Shown: piece after piece, positions 1 through 10,251 of the stretch
How positions within the stretch are numbered: position 1 is the stretch's first letter
How the letters are laid out: each line of letters starts with the position of its first letter
Translations under genes and position numbers: made by a program
From: an uncultured Ruminococcus sp.
GTDB lineage: Bacteria; Bacillota; Clostridia; Oscillospirales; Ruminococcaceae
DNA: 64,000 nt
Reading direction: 5' to 3'
Assembly: GCA_947627275.1 (NCBI GenBank)
Contig: CANQVK010000009.1
Span: 27,742-91,741, forward strand
The notes under the pieces: generated by a model
Seen by the model: the letters and a program-made list of their open reading frames with translations, nothing else
What the model was told of the DNA's origin: nothing
Databases searched by the model: none

Positions 1-236
1 TCGCCGCTGTAATCGTATATTGCTCCGCCGTTATACATTATTATCGGCTCACGCAGGTCTATTATGCTTCGGTACTGCTCAAAGGACTGTATCGTCCTGC
101 CTGTGGCAACCGTGAATCTGCCGCCCATTGCGATAAATCTATCTACCGCCGCCCTGTCGACAGCGTTTATCTGTTTTCGGGAATTAAGGAGAGTTCCGTC
201 CATGTCGCTCAGCAAAATAGTTTTGTTAATATCCAT
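1..236 (-). CDS. HAD-superfamily (Cof-like) hydrolase, N-terminal part, truncated by the window edge
   Basis: Minus-strand translation MDINKTILLSDMDGTLLNSRKQINAVDRAAVDRFIAMGGRFTVATGRT; DxDGTLL motif I of Cof-type HADs. Confidence 0.8.
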   Translation of the reverse strand, partial: MDINKTILLSDMDGTLLNSRKQINAVDRAAVDRFIAMGGRFTVATGRTIQSFEQYRSIIDLREPIIMYNGGAIYDYSG

Positions 237-405
237 GGCGTTCACTAAGGAGCTATGCAGAGATAAGTTGTGCATTCAGGCGCAGGATCGTTTGTTCTGT
301 GCAAGGCACACAACAGCAGGAATACTTTCCGTATTTCAAGGTTGCGTAACGCAGCACAGGACAAATGAGACAAGCATAAATGTGCAGTTTATTTCTGCAT
401 AGTTC

Positions 406-1320
406 CTATATCCTTTCCAATTTATTGAGCACCGAGACAAAATATCCGGGCAGCTCGCTTGTAAATTCCATGTATTCGCCCGTAGAGGGGTGAATAAATC
501 CGATTTTACGGGCATGGAGACACTGACCCTCGATACCCTTGCGTGGTTTGCCGTACACATCGTCGCCAAGCACAGGATGACCTATGTAAGCCATATGAAC
601 GCGTATCTGATGAGTACGCCCCGTTTCAAGGCGGCAGCGGATATGAGCGTAGCCGCCGTACTGCTTTATCACGCTGTAGTGAGTTACGGCATTCCGTGAA
701 TTTTCAGTCGTTACGCACATTTTCTTGCGGTCGCTCTTGTGCCGTCCTATAGGAGCATCGACCGTTCCCTCGGTATCCTTGAAATACCCGCTCGCCACAG
801 CCTCGTACTCTCTGGTGAAGCTGTGAGCTTTTATCTGCTCGGATAAATGCAGGTGAGCCTTGTCGTTCTTTGCGACTATCAGAAGTCCGCTGGTATTCTT
901 GTCGATACGGTGAACTATTCCAGGGCGGATAACGCCGTTTATCCCCGAAAGACTGTCTCCGCAGTAATAAAGCAGTGCGTTCACCAGAGTTCCGTGATAG
1001 TTCCCGTGAGCAGGGTGAACGACCATTCCCTTCGGCTTATTGACGACCAGCAGGTCGCTGTCCTCATAAACTATATCGAGGGGAATATTTTCGGGAACAG
1101 CCTCCATAGGCTCAGGCTCAGGCAGTTCAACGCAGATCCTCTCGCTCCCTTTTATCCTGTAATTTTTGCTTACGCTTTTTCCGTCGGCAGTCACAGCATT
1201 TTTAGAGATCATGCCTTGGACTGCCGAGCGTGTAAGCTCCGCAATATAGTCCGAAATATACTTGTCGATACGCTTTCCGCAGTCCTCGGGCGTACATTCA
1301 AGAGTTATAAGCTCACTCAT
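406..1320 (-). CDS. rluD: 23S rRNA pseudouridine synthase, RluD family
   Basis: HRIDKNTSGLLIVAK and GRTHQIRVHMAYIGHPVLGD motifs; start set at MSELITLE because the longer ORF runs into lspA. Confidence 0.9.
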   Translation of the reverse strand: MSELITLECTPEDCGKRIDKYISDYIAELTRSAVQGMISKNAVTADGKSVSKNYRIKGSERICVELPEPEPMEAVPENIPLDIVYEDSDLLVVNKPKGMVVHPAHGNYHGTLVNALLYYCGDSLSGINGVIRPGIVHRIDKNTSGLLIVAKNDKAHLHLSEQIKAHSFTREYEAVASGYFKDTEGTVDAPIGRHKSDRKKMCVTTENSRNAVTHYSVIKQYGGYAHIRCRLETGRTHQIRVHMAYIGHPVLGDDVYGKPRKGIEGQCLHARKIGFIHPSTGEYMEFTSELPGYFVSVLNKLERI

Positions 1321-1819
1321 TTTCCTCAACCTCAGCCGCCGCTTTTTTCGCCTTTTCCTTCTTAGGCTCGATAAAGATAACATAAATAATTATCAGTATA
1401 AAGGCGCATGTCACGCATATGTCGGCGACGTTGAAAATTGCAAAGTGAAACATCTTGAACTCGAACATATCCACGACATAGCCGAAGCGAATGCGGTCGA
1501 TAAGATTTCCTATTCCGCCCGCAACAAAAAGCATGATAGTCCAGCCCATGAACTTTGATTTCTTCCAAGCGCTGAACATTGCGATTATTCCGGCTATTAC
1601 CACCAATGACGTAAAGCCGACGAGAAACCAACGCTGCCCCGACATGCTGCCGAATATCGCTCCGTCATTTTCAAGATAAGTCAAATCAAGTATGTCAAAG
1701 TCGCCGATATGAAGAAAATCCATGCTTCCTACAGGCTGAAGGGTATGGACTGCCCAGTATTTCACAAGCTGATCCGCTCCTATCAGAACGAGTGCAGCAA
1801 TAACAAGCAGTATGCTCAT
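1313..1819 (-). CDS. lspA: Signal peptidase II
   Basis: GADQLVKYW, GGIGNLIDRIRFGYVVDMF and FNVADICV motifs; start at MSILLVIAAL. Confidence 0.92.
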   Translation of the reverse strand: MSILLVIAALVLIGADQLVKYWAVHTLQPVGSMDFLHIGDFDILDLTYLENDGAIFGSMSGQRWFLVGFTSLVVIAGIIAMFSAWKKSKFMGWTIMLFVAGGIGNLIDRIRFGYVVDMFEFKMFHFAIFNVADICVTCAFILIIIYVIFIEPKKEKAKKAAAEVEENE

Positions 1820-1875
1820 ATTTTTCCTTTCAAGCTTATTGCCTGCCGCTACAGCAGCAGGCAATATAGTACGAA

Positions 1876-4644
1876 TTATATGTCGATCGTGACCGCGCAT
1901 CTCTCACAGAGAGAGGGATGAGCGCTGTTAGTTCCGACATACTTTGAATAGCACCAGCATCTCTCGCATTTTCCGCCCTCTGCCGCTTCAACTGCAAAGA
2001 CCGTATCGCCCTCGCCCTTTTCAACGGCAATATCGGAAACGATAAGTATTTCCTTTAGCAGCTCTGCAAGAGAAGCATAGCGGTCGTAGTCGGCGTCAGC
2101 CTTGATAACTACCTTAGCTTCAAGAGATTTACCGATGACCTTGGCGTTGCGCGCCTCCTCAAGAGACTTATTGGCAGCCTCGCGCACGCCGTATATGAAG
2201 CTCCACTTTTCAACGAAAGCGTCGTCATATGAAAGTCCCGACTTTTCGGGCATCTGATTGAGGAACACGCTCTCCTTGTCGTCCTCTGAGCCGTGAGGCA
2301 TAAACTGCCATATCTCCTCAGCCGTAAACGAAATTATAGGAGCTGCAAGACGCGTCAATGCGCTCAGGATACGGTACATAACGGTCTGAGCTGCACGGCG
2401 TATCTCTGAATCCTCCTTTTCGCAGTAAAGCCTGTCCTTGATAATATCAAGATAGAAGTTCGACATGTCAACAACGCAGAAATTATGGATAGCATGAAAA
2501 GCGATATGGAAATCGTACTTTTCGTAACCCTCCTTGACCGTGTCGATAAGGGAATCCAGCTTCATCATCGCCCACTTGTCAAGCTCTGTGAGCTTATCGT
2601 CGGAAACGCAGTCCTTATCGGGGTCGAAGCCGCTGCCGTTGCCGAAATTACCGAGGATATATCTTGCCGTATTTCTGATCTTCTTGTAAGCGTCCGAAAG
2701 CTGGCTCAAAATAGTCTTGGAGATTCTGATGTCGCTGTGATAGTCCGAAGAAGCTACCCAGAGACGAAGTATATCTGCGCCGTACTGGTCTGTTATCTCC
2801 TGTGGGTCGATTCCGTTTCCGAGGGATTTGTGCATAACCTTTCCCTCGCCGTCAACTACCCAGCCGTGAGTACATACAGCCTTATAAGGCGCAGTACCCT
2901 TATATACTACGGACGTGAGAAGCGACGACTGGAACCAGCCTCTGTACTGGTCAGCTCCCTCGAGATAGAGGTCGGCAGGCCACGACAGGCTGTCAAAATC
3001 GTCCATAACGGCAGTATGCGAAACGCCGCTGTCGAACCATACGTCCATAATGTCGTATTCCTTGGTAAATTCGCCGCAGCCGCACTCACATTTCACGGTA
3101 TCGGGGATAAACTCGCAGGCTTCCTTAGTCCACCATGCGTCCGAACCCTCCTTGCGGAACAGGTCGGCGATAGCTTTGATAGTTTCGTCCGTATATATCG
3201 GCTTGCCGCAGTCCTTACAGTAAATAACGGGTATAGGCACGCCCCATGTTCTCTGGCGGCTGATACACCAGTCGGAACGGTCGCGAACCATGCCTTTAAT
3301 ACGTTCCTCGCCCCATTCGGGTATCCATTGAACGTCCTCGATAGCTTTGACCGCCTCGTCCTTGAAGCCGTTTACGGAACAGAACCACTGCTCTGTAGCA
3401 CGGTAAATAATGGGACTGTTGCAGCGCCAGCAGTGAGGATACTGGTGGACGATCTTCTGCGTAGCCAGCATTGCGCCTACCTCGGTAAGCTTTGCAGCGA
3501 TAGCCTTGTTTGCCTCGTCCGTATCCATGCCCTCGAACTCGCCCGCTTCGGCAGTCTGTTTTCCCTTTGAGTCAACGCATACGATTATTCCGATGTCATC
3601 GTAGTTCTTGCAGACCTCAAAGTCCTCGACGCCGTAGCCGGGGGCTGTATGAACGCAACCTGTACCGCTTTCAAGAGTTACATGATCTCCCACGATGATC
3701 GGCGACGGACGGTCGTAGAGGGGGTGCTTTGTTTTCATGCCCTCAAGCTCTGCGCCTGTAAAGATATGCTCGGTGGTATAATCCGTGATCCCGGCAGTCT
3801 CCATAGTTGTGCGGACAAGCTCCTCCGCCATGACGTAATATTCGCCGTTAGCCTTAACAAGGGTATAATTGTACTCCGGACCGAGACATATAGCGAGGTT
3901 GCCGGGGATAGTCCATGTAGTGGTCGTCCAGATAACGAAGTAGATCTTAGACAGATCAAGTCCAAGATTTGTGAAAATCCCCTTATCGTCCGTTACATTG
4001 AATTTTACATAGATAGAATAGCAAGGGTCGTTGGAATACTCGATCTCAGCCTCGGCAAGAGCCGTATTGCAGTCGGGACACCAGTACACGGGCTTCAAGC
4101 CCTTATACATATAGCCCCGCTTAGCCATTTCGCCGAAGACCTCCACCTGACGCGCCTCGTATTCGGGACGCAGGGTGAGATATGGGTAGTCGTAATCGCC
4201 GAGAGAACCGAGTCTCTTGAACTGCTTCATCTGATTTGCAACATGAGTCATAGCGTAATCATGACAGTGCTTTCTCAGTTCTACAGGAGGGATAGCGCCG
4301 TTTTCCACGCCGATAGCCTTCATTGCCTTAAGCTCGATGGGCAGACCGTGAGTATCCCAGCCGGGGACATAGGGCGCCTGAAAGCCGCTCATGTTCTTAT
4401 ATTTAACAATAAAGTCCTTTAATGTCTTGTTAAGAGCCGTTCCGAGGTGTATCTCTCCGTTTGCATAGGGAGGGCCGTCGTGCAGAATGAACGTGGGCTT
4501 GCCCGCATTCTTTTCTATCATTTTATAGTAGAGTCTGCCGCTCTCCCATTTTTCAAGTGTCTCAGGCTCTCTTTTAGGCAGATTTCCGCGCATCGGGAAG
4601 TCTGTTTTCGGTAAATTAAGAGTTGAATTGTAATCCTGTGCCAT
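1876..4644 (-). CDS. ileS: Isoleucyl-tRNA synthetase
   Basis: HDGPPYANGEIHLGTALNK (HIGH) and KMSKS-like MHKSLGNGI; C-terminal zinc CERC. Confidence 0.97.
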   Translation of the reverse strand: MAQDYNSTLNLPKTDFPMRGNLPKREPETLEKWESGRLYYKMIEKNAGKPTFILHDGPPYANGEIHLGTALNKTLKDFIVKYKNMSGFQAPYVPGWDTHGLPIELKAMKAIGVENGAIPPVELRKHCHDYAMTHVANQMKQFKRLGSLGDYDYPYLTLRPEYEARQVEVFGEMAKRGYMYKGLKPVYWCPDCNTALAEAEIEYSNDPCYSIYVKFNVTDDKGIFTNLGLDLSKIYFVIWTTTTWTIPGNLAICLGPEYNYTLVKANGEYYVMAEELVRTTMETAGITDYTTEHIFTGAELEGMKTKHPLYDRPSPIIVGDHVTLESGTGCVHTAPGYGVEDFEVCKNYDDIGIIVCVDSKGKQTAEAGEFEGMDTDEANKAIAAKLTEVGAMLATQKIVHQYPHCWRCNSPIIYRATEQWFCSVNGFKDEAVKAIEDVQWIPEWGEERIKGMVRDRSDWCISRQRTWGVPIPVIYCKDCGKPIYTDETIKAIADLFRKEGSDAWWTKEACEFIPDTVKCECGCGEFTKEYDIMDVWFDSGVSHTAVMDDFDSLSWPADLYLEGADQYRGWFQSSLLTSVVYKGTAPYKAVCTHGWVVDGEGKVMHKSLGNGIDPQEITDQYGADILRLWVASSDYHSDIRISKTILSQLSDAYKKIRNTARYILGNFGNGSGFDPDKDCVSDDKLTELDKWAMMKLDSLIDTVKEGYEKYDFHIAFHAIHNFCVVDMSNFYLDIIKDRLYCEKEDSEIRRAAQTVMYRILSALTRLAAPIISFTAEEIWQFMPHGSEDDKESVFLNQMPEKSGLSYDDAFVEKWSFIYGVREAANKSLEEARNAKVIGKSLEAKVVIKADADYDRYASLAELLKEILIVSDIAVEKGEGDTVFAVEAAEGGKCERCWCYSKYVGTNSAHPSLCERCAVTIDI

Positions 4645-4673
4645 TATACCATTCCTTTAAGCTTTTCAGCGAA

Positions 4674-5234
4674 TTATTCTTCGTTTCCTGCCGCTACGGC
4701 TGCTGCGATCTCCTCAGCTGTTTCCGTAACATCGTAATCGTCGTCGTATGAATCGGGCATTGTGGAGATCATTTCAAGGTGCGACTTATACATATCGAAA
4801 AGGCTCTTCTTGAATTCCGCGACCTGACGGCGAGCCTCTGTAAGGCTGTCCTTTTCCTTGGCGATCTCAAGGCGATTTTTTTCCATAGCCTCGGCGTGCT
4901 GACGTACAGCCTCGTCCTCGAGCTCCGCAGCCTTTTCCTGAGCGGCGGCGATAATTTCCTCTGCCTTTGTATTAGCGTCGTTGATGACCTGATGACCCTG
5001 CTTCTGTGCGCCGAGAAGCGCGTCCTTAAGAGCGTCCTCGTCCTTCATATACTCTCTTACCTTATCGGCGAGTATCTGGATCTTGTTGTTAGCCTCAAGG
5101 CGGTCACGCTCCATCTCGTCAAGCTCAGCCTCCAGCTGTGAAAGAAATTCGTCGATCTCCTCCTGCTTGTAGCCGAATGCAGCCTTTTCAAATCTTTTAT
5201 TTCTCACATCTCTTGAAGTAATCATAACCTTCAC
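4674..5234 (-). CDS. divIVA: DivIVA-domain cell division protein
   Basis: FEKAAFGYKQEEIDEFL plus coiled coil; position between ylmH and ileS. Confidence 0.9.
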   Translation of the reverse strand: MKVMITSRDVRNKRFEKAAFGYKQEEIDEFLSQLEAELDEMERDRLEANNKIQILADKVREYMKDEDALKDALLGAQKQGHQVINDANTKAEEIIAAAQEKAAELEDEAVRQHAEAMEKNRLEIAKEKDSLTEARRQVAEFKKSLFDMYKSHLEMISTMPDSYDDDYDVTETAEEIAAAVAAGNEE

Positions 5235-5236
5235 CT

Positions 5237-5998
5237 CTAAATATATTTTTTCAGAATTATGTGTATACGACCCTTTTTGGTAGCGCCGTTAATACCCGAA
5301 AGTACAAATCTTCCGCAGCCCCGTACAGAAAGCATGTCTCCCTCTTTAAGCTCATGAGATACCGAGGTCACAGGAAAATGATTTACTTCGGTTTTGTCGG
5401 AGCGGATAAGCCTTGCGGCATTTTCCCTGCCGATCCCTGCGGCAAGGCTCACAATGCAGTCAAGACGCAGTGAAGCCACAGTTCCGCTTATATTACGAAA
5501 TTCCTGTTTGACCTCCAGTTGAAACGGTACATCGTCAAAGACTCTTACTCCTGTTCTGCCGATTTTTGATACCGTCGATAAAATAAGTCTGGCGGCAATT
5601 TCCGTAACAAACACCTGAGCGATCCCCTCGTTCACGATAATATCGCCCGTTACCTCGCGTTTCAGCCTCATACCCATAAAGCTTCCGAGGAAATCCCTGT
5701 GAGTAAGCTTATCCTCTTTTCTAAACCTGAAAGTAAGACATTTAAGCGGAAATTCCTCAATAATATAATCCTCGTAATAATCCGGAAAGACCGCAAGAAT
5801 ACGTCTTTGCGCTTCAGGGTAGCCGCCGTAGAGCATATATTTCAGACCGCCTGTATTATATCTGCACCAACGTTCGGCATCGGCACATTGCCGTTCATCG
5901 AGAAAATTTGAAAAACAGCATACTCCGTCCCTTTCGCACCGGCTTACAATATCATTCAGTCTTGCGGAAAAAAGCCTGTCCTCAACTTCGCCGTTCAT
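5237..5998 (-). CDS. ylmH: YlmH-family S4-domain RNA-binding protein
   Basis: C-terminal S4 domain; synteny sepF-ylmH-divIVA. Confidence 0.88.
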   Translation of the reverse strand: MNGEVEDRLFSARLNDIVSRCERDGVCCFSNFLDERQCADAERWCRYNTGGLKYMLYGGYPEAQRRILAVFPDYYEDYIIEEFPLKCLTFRFRKEDKLTHRDFLGSFMGMRLKREVTGDIIVNEGIAQVFVTEIAARLILSTVSKIGRTGVRVFDDVPFQLEVKQEFRNISGTVASLRLDCIVSLAAGIGRENAARLIRSDKTEVNHFPVTSVSHELKEGDMLSVRGCGRFVLSGINGATKKGRIHIILKKYI

Positions 5999-6525
5999 CA
6001 GATGAATACGCCGTTATTTTCAAGTTCCCCCACTAAGTCCTCACCGATAAAGCCTACATTATAGGGAGTTATGATGTAGGTAAGGTTTGCGACAGGCTTT
6101 AAGCTGCCGCCGTTAGCGTATGCCACGCCGCCGAGAAAGTCGATTATTCTTCTCTTGTTTTCGGGAGAAGCTGTCTCCAGATTAAGGACGACCGTCTTTT
6201 TCGAGATAAGGTGATCGGCGATCTGTTTTGCATCTGTAAACGCAGAAGGCTTTACAAGAACCACCTGAAGCTGAGCCGTCGCCTGAATATTAACTACCTT
6301 GTTTCTTCTGTTCGCCTCAGCCATAGCTTCCTCGCGCTCCTGAGGAGTAGTGCCGAAAGAAGATGACGAAGAAGCGGACGATACTGAAGACGACGAGGTA
6401 GCTCTTGATGAAGAGGATACTCTTTCAGGACGAGGCGCGTCCTCGTAAGAGGGGGTATCGTTTACATCTTCATCGTCTTCGTCTGCTGAGAAAAAGAAAT
6501 CCTTGGCAATATCGAGCAATTTCAT
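5998..6525 (-). CDS. sepF: SepF cell division protein with poly-Ser linker
   Basis: VVLVKPSAFTDAKQIADHLISKKTVVLNLE...FLGGVAYANGGSLKPV. Confidence 0.92.
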   Translation of the reverse strand: MKLLDIAKDFFFSADEDDEDVNDTPSYEDAPRPERVSSSSRATSSSSVSSASSSSSFGTTPQEREEAMAEANRRNKVVNIQATAQLQVVLVKPSAFTDAKQIADHLISKKTVVLNLETASPENKRRIIDFLGGVAYANGGSLKPVANLTYIITPYNVGFIGEDLVGELENNGVFI

Positions 6526-6716
6526 AGTTATACTCCAATCTCCGCATAAACCTGTTTTTACGCCCTGCCGAACTCATGCGGAGAATCCGGAGGAACACAT
6601 CAGGGTCGTTCAGAATACGGCATTTTTGCAGAGGGAACTTGTCCCCCGCCCTGCCCGAATAAGAAAATAAAGCGAACCTGCCCCTGAATAACAGCGATCC
6701 GAAACGATCGTGTATT

Positions 6717-6876
6717 AGACCTTCTCGGAAACTGAAAAGCATTGTCTGACTTGTCTTTTTTGTGTTCGGCTTAGTCAGCTTTCCTTGCAATACATACAGC
6801 ATTCCTGCGGAAATCTGACTTTGCCGAGTGCAAAAATTCCTGCGCCATACAGCGCTTCCCAGTTCCCGAGGAGGTC
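6717..6876. mobile_element. MITE-like element, copy 1 (about 160 bp)
   Basis: Terminal inverted repeat AGACCTtCTCGGaAACTG / CAGTTcCCGAGGAGGTCT; the same TIR occurs at 58110-58265. Confidence 0.5.
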
Positions 6877-6889
6877 TATTTTTCAAAAA

Positions 6890-7606
6890 TCAAACGTAAT
6901 TTCTTGCACCAAAAATGCCTGTGCCTATTCTGACCAGCGTCGAGCCGTGCTTAACGGCTTCGGCATAGTCGTGCGTCATTCCCATTGAAAGGGTCTCCAT
7001 TGAAACGCCCTTTATCTTTCTGTCCTTTATATTATTGAACAGCTCCTCCATTTTTCCGAGGAAAATATCGCTGTCGGTGGGGGGCGGAATGGTCATAAGA
7101 CCTTTTACCCGTATTCCCTCCATAGGCGCAAGCTGTTCAAGCAGAGGGATTATTTCATCGGGGGAAACTCCGCTTTTGCTTTCTTCCCCGCCGATATTCA
7201 CCTCGCAAAGCACGTCCATAACCTTATTATGGGCAGATGCAAGGCGATTTATTTCCTGCGCCAGCCTTAAACTGTCCACAGATTGTATCATATCAACATC
7301 GTCGATGATGTATTTGACCTTGTTGGTCTGAAGATGACCGATAAAATGTATTCTCGTGGGCGTACCGTAATCGGAATACTTATTATAGCTGTCTTTTTTC
7401 GAGAGGAACTCCTGCACCCTGTTTTCACCGAGAAGGTCAAGACCGAGACTGAATACCCAGTTCACAACTTCGGGAGGGACGGTCTTTGTGACCGCCATTA
7501 TGTCCACCTTTGCGCCGTCATTGCGGTATTTATCATACGCCTCGCTGATATTACCGCATATGACCCTGAGATTATCCTTAACTCTGTCAAAGCTGTAATT
7601 ATCCAT
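6890..7606 (-). CDS. YggS-family PLP homeostasis protein
   Basis: MAVTKTVPPEVV, LLGENRVQEF, HFIGHLQTNKVKYI, SMGMTHDYAEAVKHGSTLVRIGTGIFG. Confidence 0.95.
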   Translation of the reverse strand: MDNYSFDRVKDNLRVICGNISEAYDKYRNDGAKVDIMAVTKTVPPEVVNWVFSLGLDLLGENRVQEFLSKKDSYNKYSDYGTPTRIHFIGHLQTNKVKYIIDDVDMIQSVDSLRLAQEINRLASAHNKVMDVLCEVNIGGEESKSGVSPDEIIPLLEQLAPMEGIRVKGLMTIPPPTDSDIFLGKMEELFNNIKDRKIKGVSMETLSMGMTHDYAEAVKHGSTLVRIGTGIFGARNYV

Positions 7607-8885
7607 TCAGTTCACCACCTTCGGTTTCCGTTATAATATCGTCGTAGAGAGCAAGATATGAAGGGTCGTCCTCATGCACCTCCGACAGCACGTAGTCGCT
7701 GCCCTCGTATTTAACGTCTATCTTCTTGAAAAGCACCTGTTCGCCTTTCATTATGTACACGCCCTTGGCGTTCACAACAGCCGTACCTTCGGGTTCGCCC
7801 TCCGCATTTGTGGTCTGCTGCTCCACATTTTCAAAGCGGATAGCCTCTCTGGGGACTTTAAGCCCCCTGTACTCCCCTTTTATAAGCTCGCATGTCTCCG
7901 CGCGATGCTCCACAAGCTCCTTGCTGAAACGGCTGCATTTTATAATTATAATGCTGACCGAGGAACTGTCATCGTCCCGTATGTCGGTTATCACCGCCTC
8001 AAACTTTTCATCCGATGAATCGAATTTCAGCGTAACGGTATCGCCTATGTCATAGAGCTTTCGCGAATTGTCAATAACTCCCGCAAGATACCAACTGTAG
8101 CCGTTTATCATCTTGCCGACAAGTCCCGGCTCGCTGCTTTTTGAGTCCACAATGCTGCGAAGCTGCTCTACCGTAAGCTTGTCCAGATTGTCGGGAGTAA
8201 GCTCCGATTCGTAACCGTCGCAGTAGCTTACGAAATAAGAGGATTCATTTGCCTTAACTGTTTCCGAGGGAGTGGCAGCCATGCCTTTAAGCTCGGCAAG
8301 GCGGGAATTTATGTCAATTATCTGCTGATCGAAGCCTGTGACCTCCTTAGTAATTATCTGATATGTACTCATGCCTACAACAAGGTTCTCCATTTCATTT
8401 CGGAGCGCTGAATAATCCTTCATATCCCTGCTGTATATCAGAGTACGGTAGCTTTCGCCGATACTTGCGGAAAGACTTGCAGGCTGAGCAGACTCTCGCG
8501 TACCCGGATTCTGTATCTTTTTGAGTATATCGAGCTCATGCTCCAGCTGAGCGATCTCACGGCTGCGCATGATCTGCTCGTTGTCGGGATAGACCTCTGC
8601 GATCACCGTGCCGCAGCCGACCTTGCCGCCGTCTGCTACCTTATAGCTGAGAACTCCGTTTCCGCTGAACGTCACAGGCGTTTCGCTGCGTATAAAAACT
8701 CCCCTGAACTTCTCGGAGGAAATAGCGTCTGACAACAGAGCGGTTTCCGTTGCTGCTTTCCTGTTCTGGAAATTGTAAACTATGCTTACAAAAACAATAA
8801 GCAAAAGCACCAGCACAAGATTTCTCAGCAGCTTTACTATCAAGCCGCTGTCCGATCTGCCGCCTTCCGGTCTGTGCGAACCCAT
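7599..8885 (-). CDS. HlyD-like membrane fusion/adaptor protein
   Basis: N-terminal TM, biotinyl/lipoyl-like hairpin, adaptor C-terminal domain. Confidence 0.7.
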   Translation of the reverse strand: MGSHRPEGGRSDSGLIVKLLRNLVLVLLLIVFVSIVYNFQNRKAATETALLSDAISSEKFRGVFIRSETPVTFSGNGVLSYKVADGGKVGCGTVIAEVYPDNEQIMRSREIAQLEHELDILKKIQNPGTRESAQPASLSASIGESYRTLIYSRDMKDYSALRNEMENLVVGMSTYQIITKEVTGFDQQIIDINSRLAELKGMAATPSETVKANESSYFVSYCDGYESELTPDNLDKLTVEQLRSIVDSKSSEPGLVGKMINGYSWYLAGVIDNSRKLYDIGDTVTLKFDSSDEKFEAVITDIRDDDSSSVSIIIIKCSRFSKELVEHRAETCELIKGEYRGLKVPREAIRFENVEQQTTNAEGEPEGTAVVNAKGVYIMKGEQVLFKKIDVKYEGSDYVLSEVHEDDPSYLALYDDIITETEGGELNG

Positions 8886-8893
8886 TGCGCCGC

Positions 8894-9139
8894 TCAGTCA
8901 GCCTTTTCGGTCGTATCGAGAATAGATACGGCTCTTGCCGGAATTATCGTTGAAATAGCATGTTTGTACACAAGCTGCTGCTTGCCGTCGCAGTCGAAAA
9001 TAGCGACATAGCTGTCAAAGCCTCTTACTACGCCCTTAAACTGAAAGCCGTTCGTAAGAATTATCGTAACAACGATTTTATCTTTGCGGCACTGGTTGAG
9101 GAAAACGTCCTGTAGGTTGATCGTCTTGTTCATATACAT
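8894..9139 (-). CDS. hfq: RNA chaperone Hfq
   Basis: [42 protein letters not shown]...[14 protein letters not shown]. Confidence 0.95.
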   Translation of the reverse strand: MYMNKTINLQDVFLNQCRKDKIVVTIILTNGFQFKGVVRGFDSYVAIFDCDGKQQLVYKHAISTIIPARAVSILDTTEKAD

Positions 9140-9216
9140 TCTCCGTTCTTTTTATTTTGTTCTACATCATATGTCTTAAATTTACCTATAGATAAAAATA
9201 GACACTATACATTATA

Positions 9217-10164
9217 TCACATTATTCCGTATTTTGCTATAGCTTTTTGGGATTTTTCAAAAATTTCACATTTTTTACTAAAATCATCAATAATTATCCA
9301 CTCAATACTGTCATTTTTTCTAAACCATGTAAGCTGTCTCTTGGCGTAACGCCTTGTTTCCTGCTTTATCTTATCTATGCAGTCCTCCAGAGACATGGTA
9401 TTTTCAAAATACGGTATCAGCTCCTTGTAGCCGATAGCGTTTGCAGCGGTTTTCATCGGGGGAGCGCTCCAAAGCTCCCGAGCCTCCTCCACAAGACCTG
9501 CTTTGACCATTTCGTCTACCCTTTGATTTATCCTGTCGTAAAGCGCGGCTCGGTCGGCAGCATTAAGACCGAGTATCAGCGGATCGTAAGGACTTTCAAC
9601 ACGACGGCTTTCCGCTTTAAGCTCGCTGAATTTCCTGCCTGCAACATGGATCACCTCCAAAGCCCGAACAACACGAACAAGGTTGTTCATATGGATAGAC
9701 TCCGCCGCCTCCGGGTCTGCCGAAATGAGCTTCTCATACAGGGCGGCATTGCCGTTTTCCTTCGCATAGCGGTAAAGCTCCCGGCGGTAGGCTTCGTCGC
9801 TTTTTATCTCGGAGAAACTTACGTTATTCAGCAGAGAATCAATATAAAGCCCCGTACCTCCCACGATTATGGGGAGCTTTCCGCGGCTGAGAATATCCTC
9901 CGTCTTTTCACGGGCAAGCTTTACATAGTCCGCCGCGCTGAATGTCACGCTTCGGTCGAGAAAATCTATCAGGTGGTGAGGAACGCCCTTCATTTCCGCA
10001 GCGGTTGGTTTTGCGGAGGCGATGTCCATTCCCTTATATATCTGCATGGAATCGGCTGAGATCACTTCGCCGTTCAGAGCGAGAGCAAGCTCGACGCCCA
10101 GCCATGTTTTTCCGCTTGCGGTAGGACCGCATACGGCAAGAACTTTAGGTTTGTTTTTTTCCAT
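9217..10164 (-). CDS. miaA: tRNA dimethylallyltransferase
   Basis: GPTASGKTWLGVELA, SADSMQIYKGMDIASAKPT, GGTGLYIDSLL; start at MEKNKPKVLAV. Confidence 0.95.
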   Translation of the reverse strand: MEKNKPKVLAVCGPTASGKTWLGVELALALNGEVISADSMQIYKGMDIASAKPTAAEMKGVPHHLIDFLDRSVTFSAADYVKLAREKTEDILSRGKLPIIVGGTGLYIDSLLNNVSFSEIKSDEAYRRELYRYAKENGNAALYEKLISADPEAAESIHMNNLVRVVRALEVIHVAGRKFSELKAESRRVESPYDPLILGLNAADRAALYDRINQRVDEMVKAGLVEEARELWSAPPMKTAANAIGYKELIPYFENTMSLEDCIDKIKQETRRYAKRQLTWFRKNDSIEWIIIDDFSKKCEIFEKSQKAIAKYGIM

Positions 10165-10225
10165 ATAAGCAACATTCTCCCTTGACGTCAATATCAGCAG
10201 CTTAAGTAATTTTGTCTCTTTTGTA

Positions 10226-10245
10226 TGGACACGGGTTGCCGTGTC
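10226..10245. repeat. Short palindrome of the GGACACGGcacGCCGTGTCC family (diverged)
   Basis: ggacacgggttgccgtgtc; related to 48945-48964 and 50876-50896. Confidence 0.5.
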
Positions 10246-10251
10246 TGTAAC

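Noticed and set aside
4645-4673. T-box leader expected upstream of ileS
   Set aside because: Only 29 nt separate divIVA and ileS; no room for a T-box, and no T-box sequence seen.
6470-6886. 138-aa minus-strand ORF spanning the sepF-yggS gap
   Set aside because: It reads through the MITE-like element and out of frame into sepF, with low-complexity basic composition and no family motif; judged spurious.
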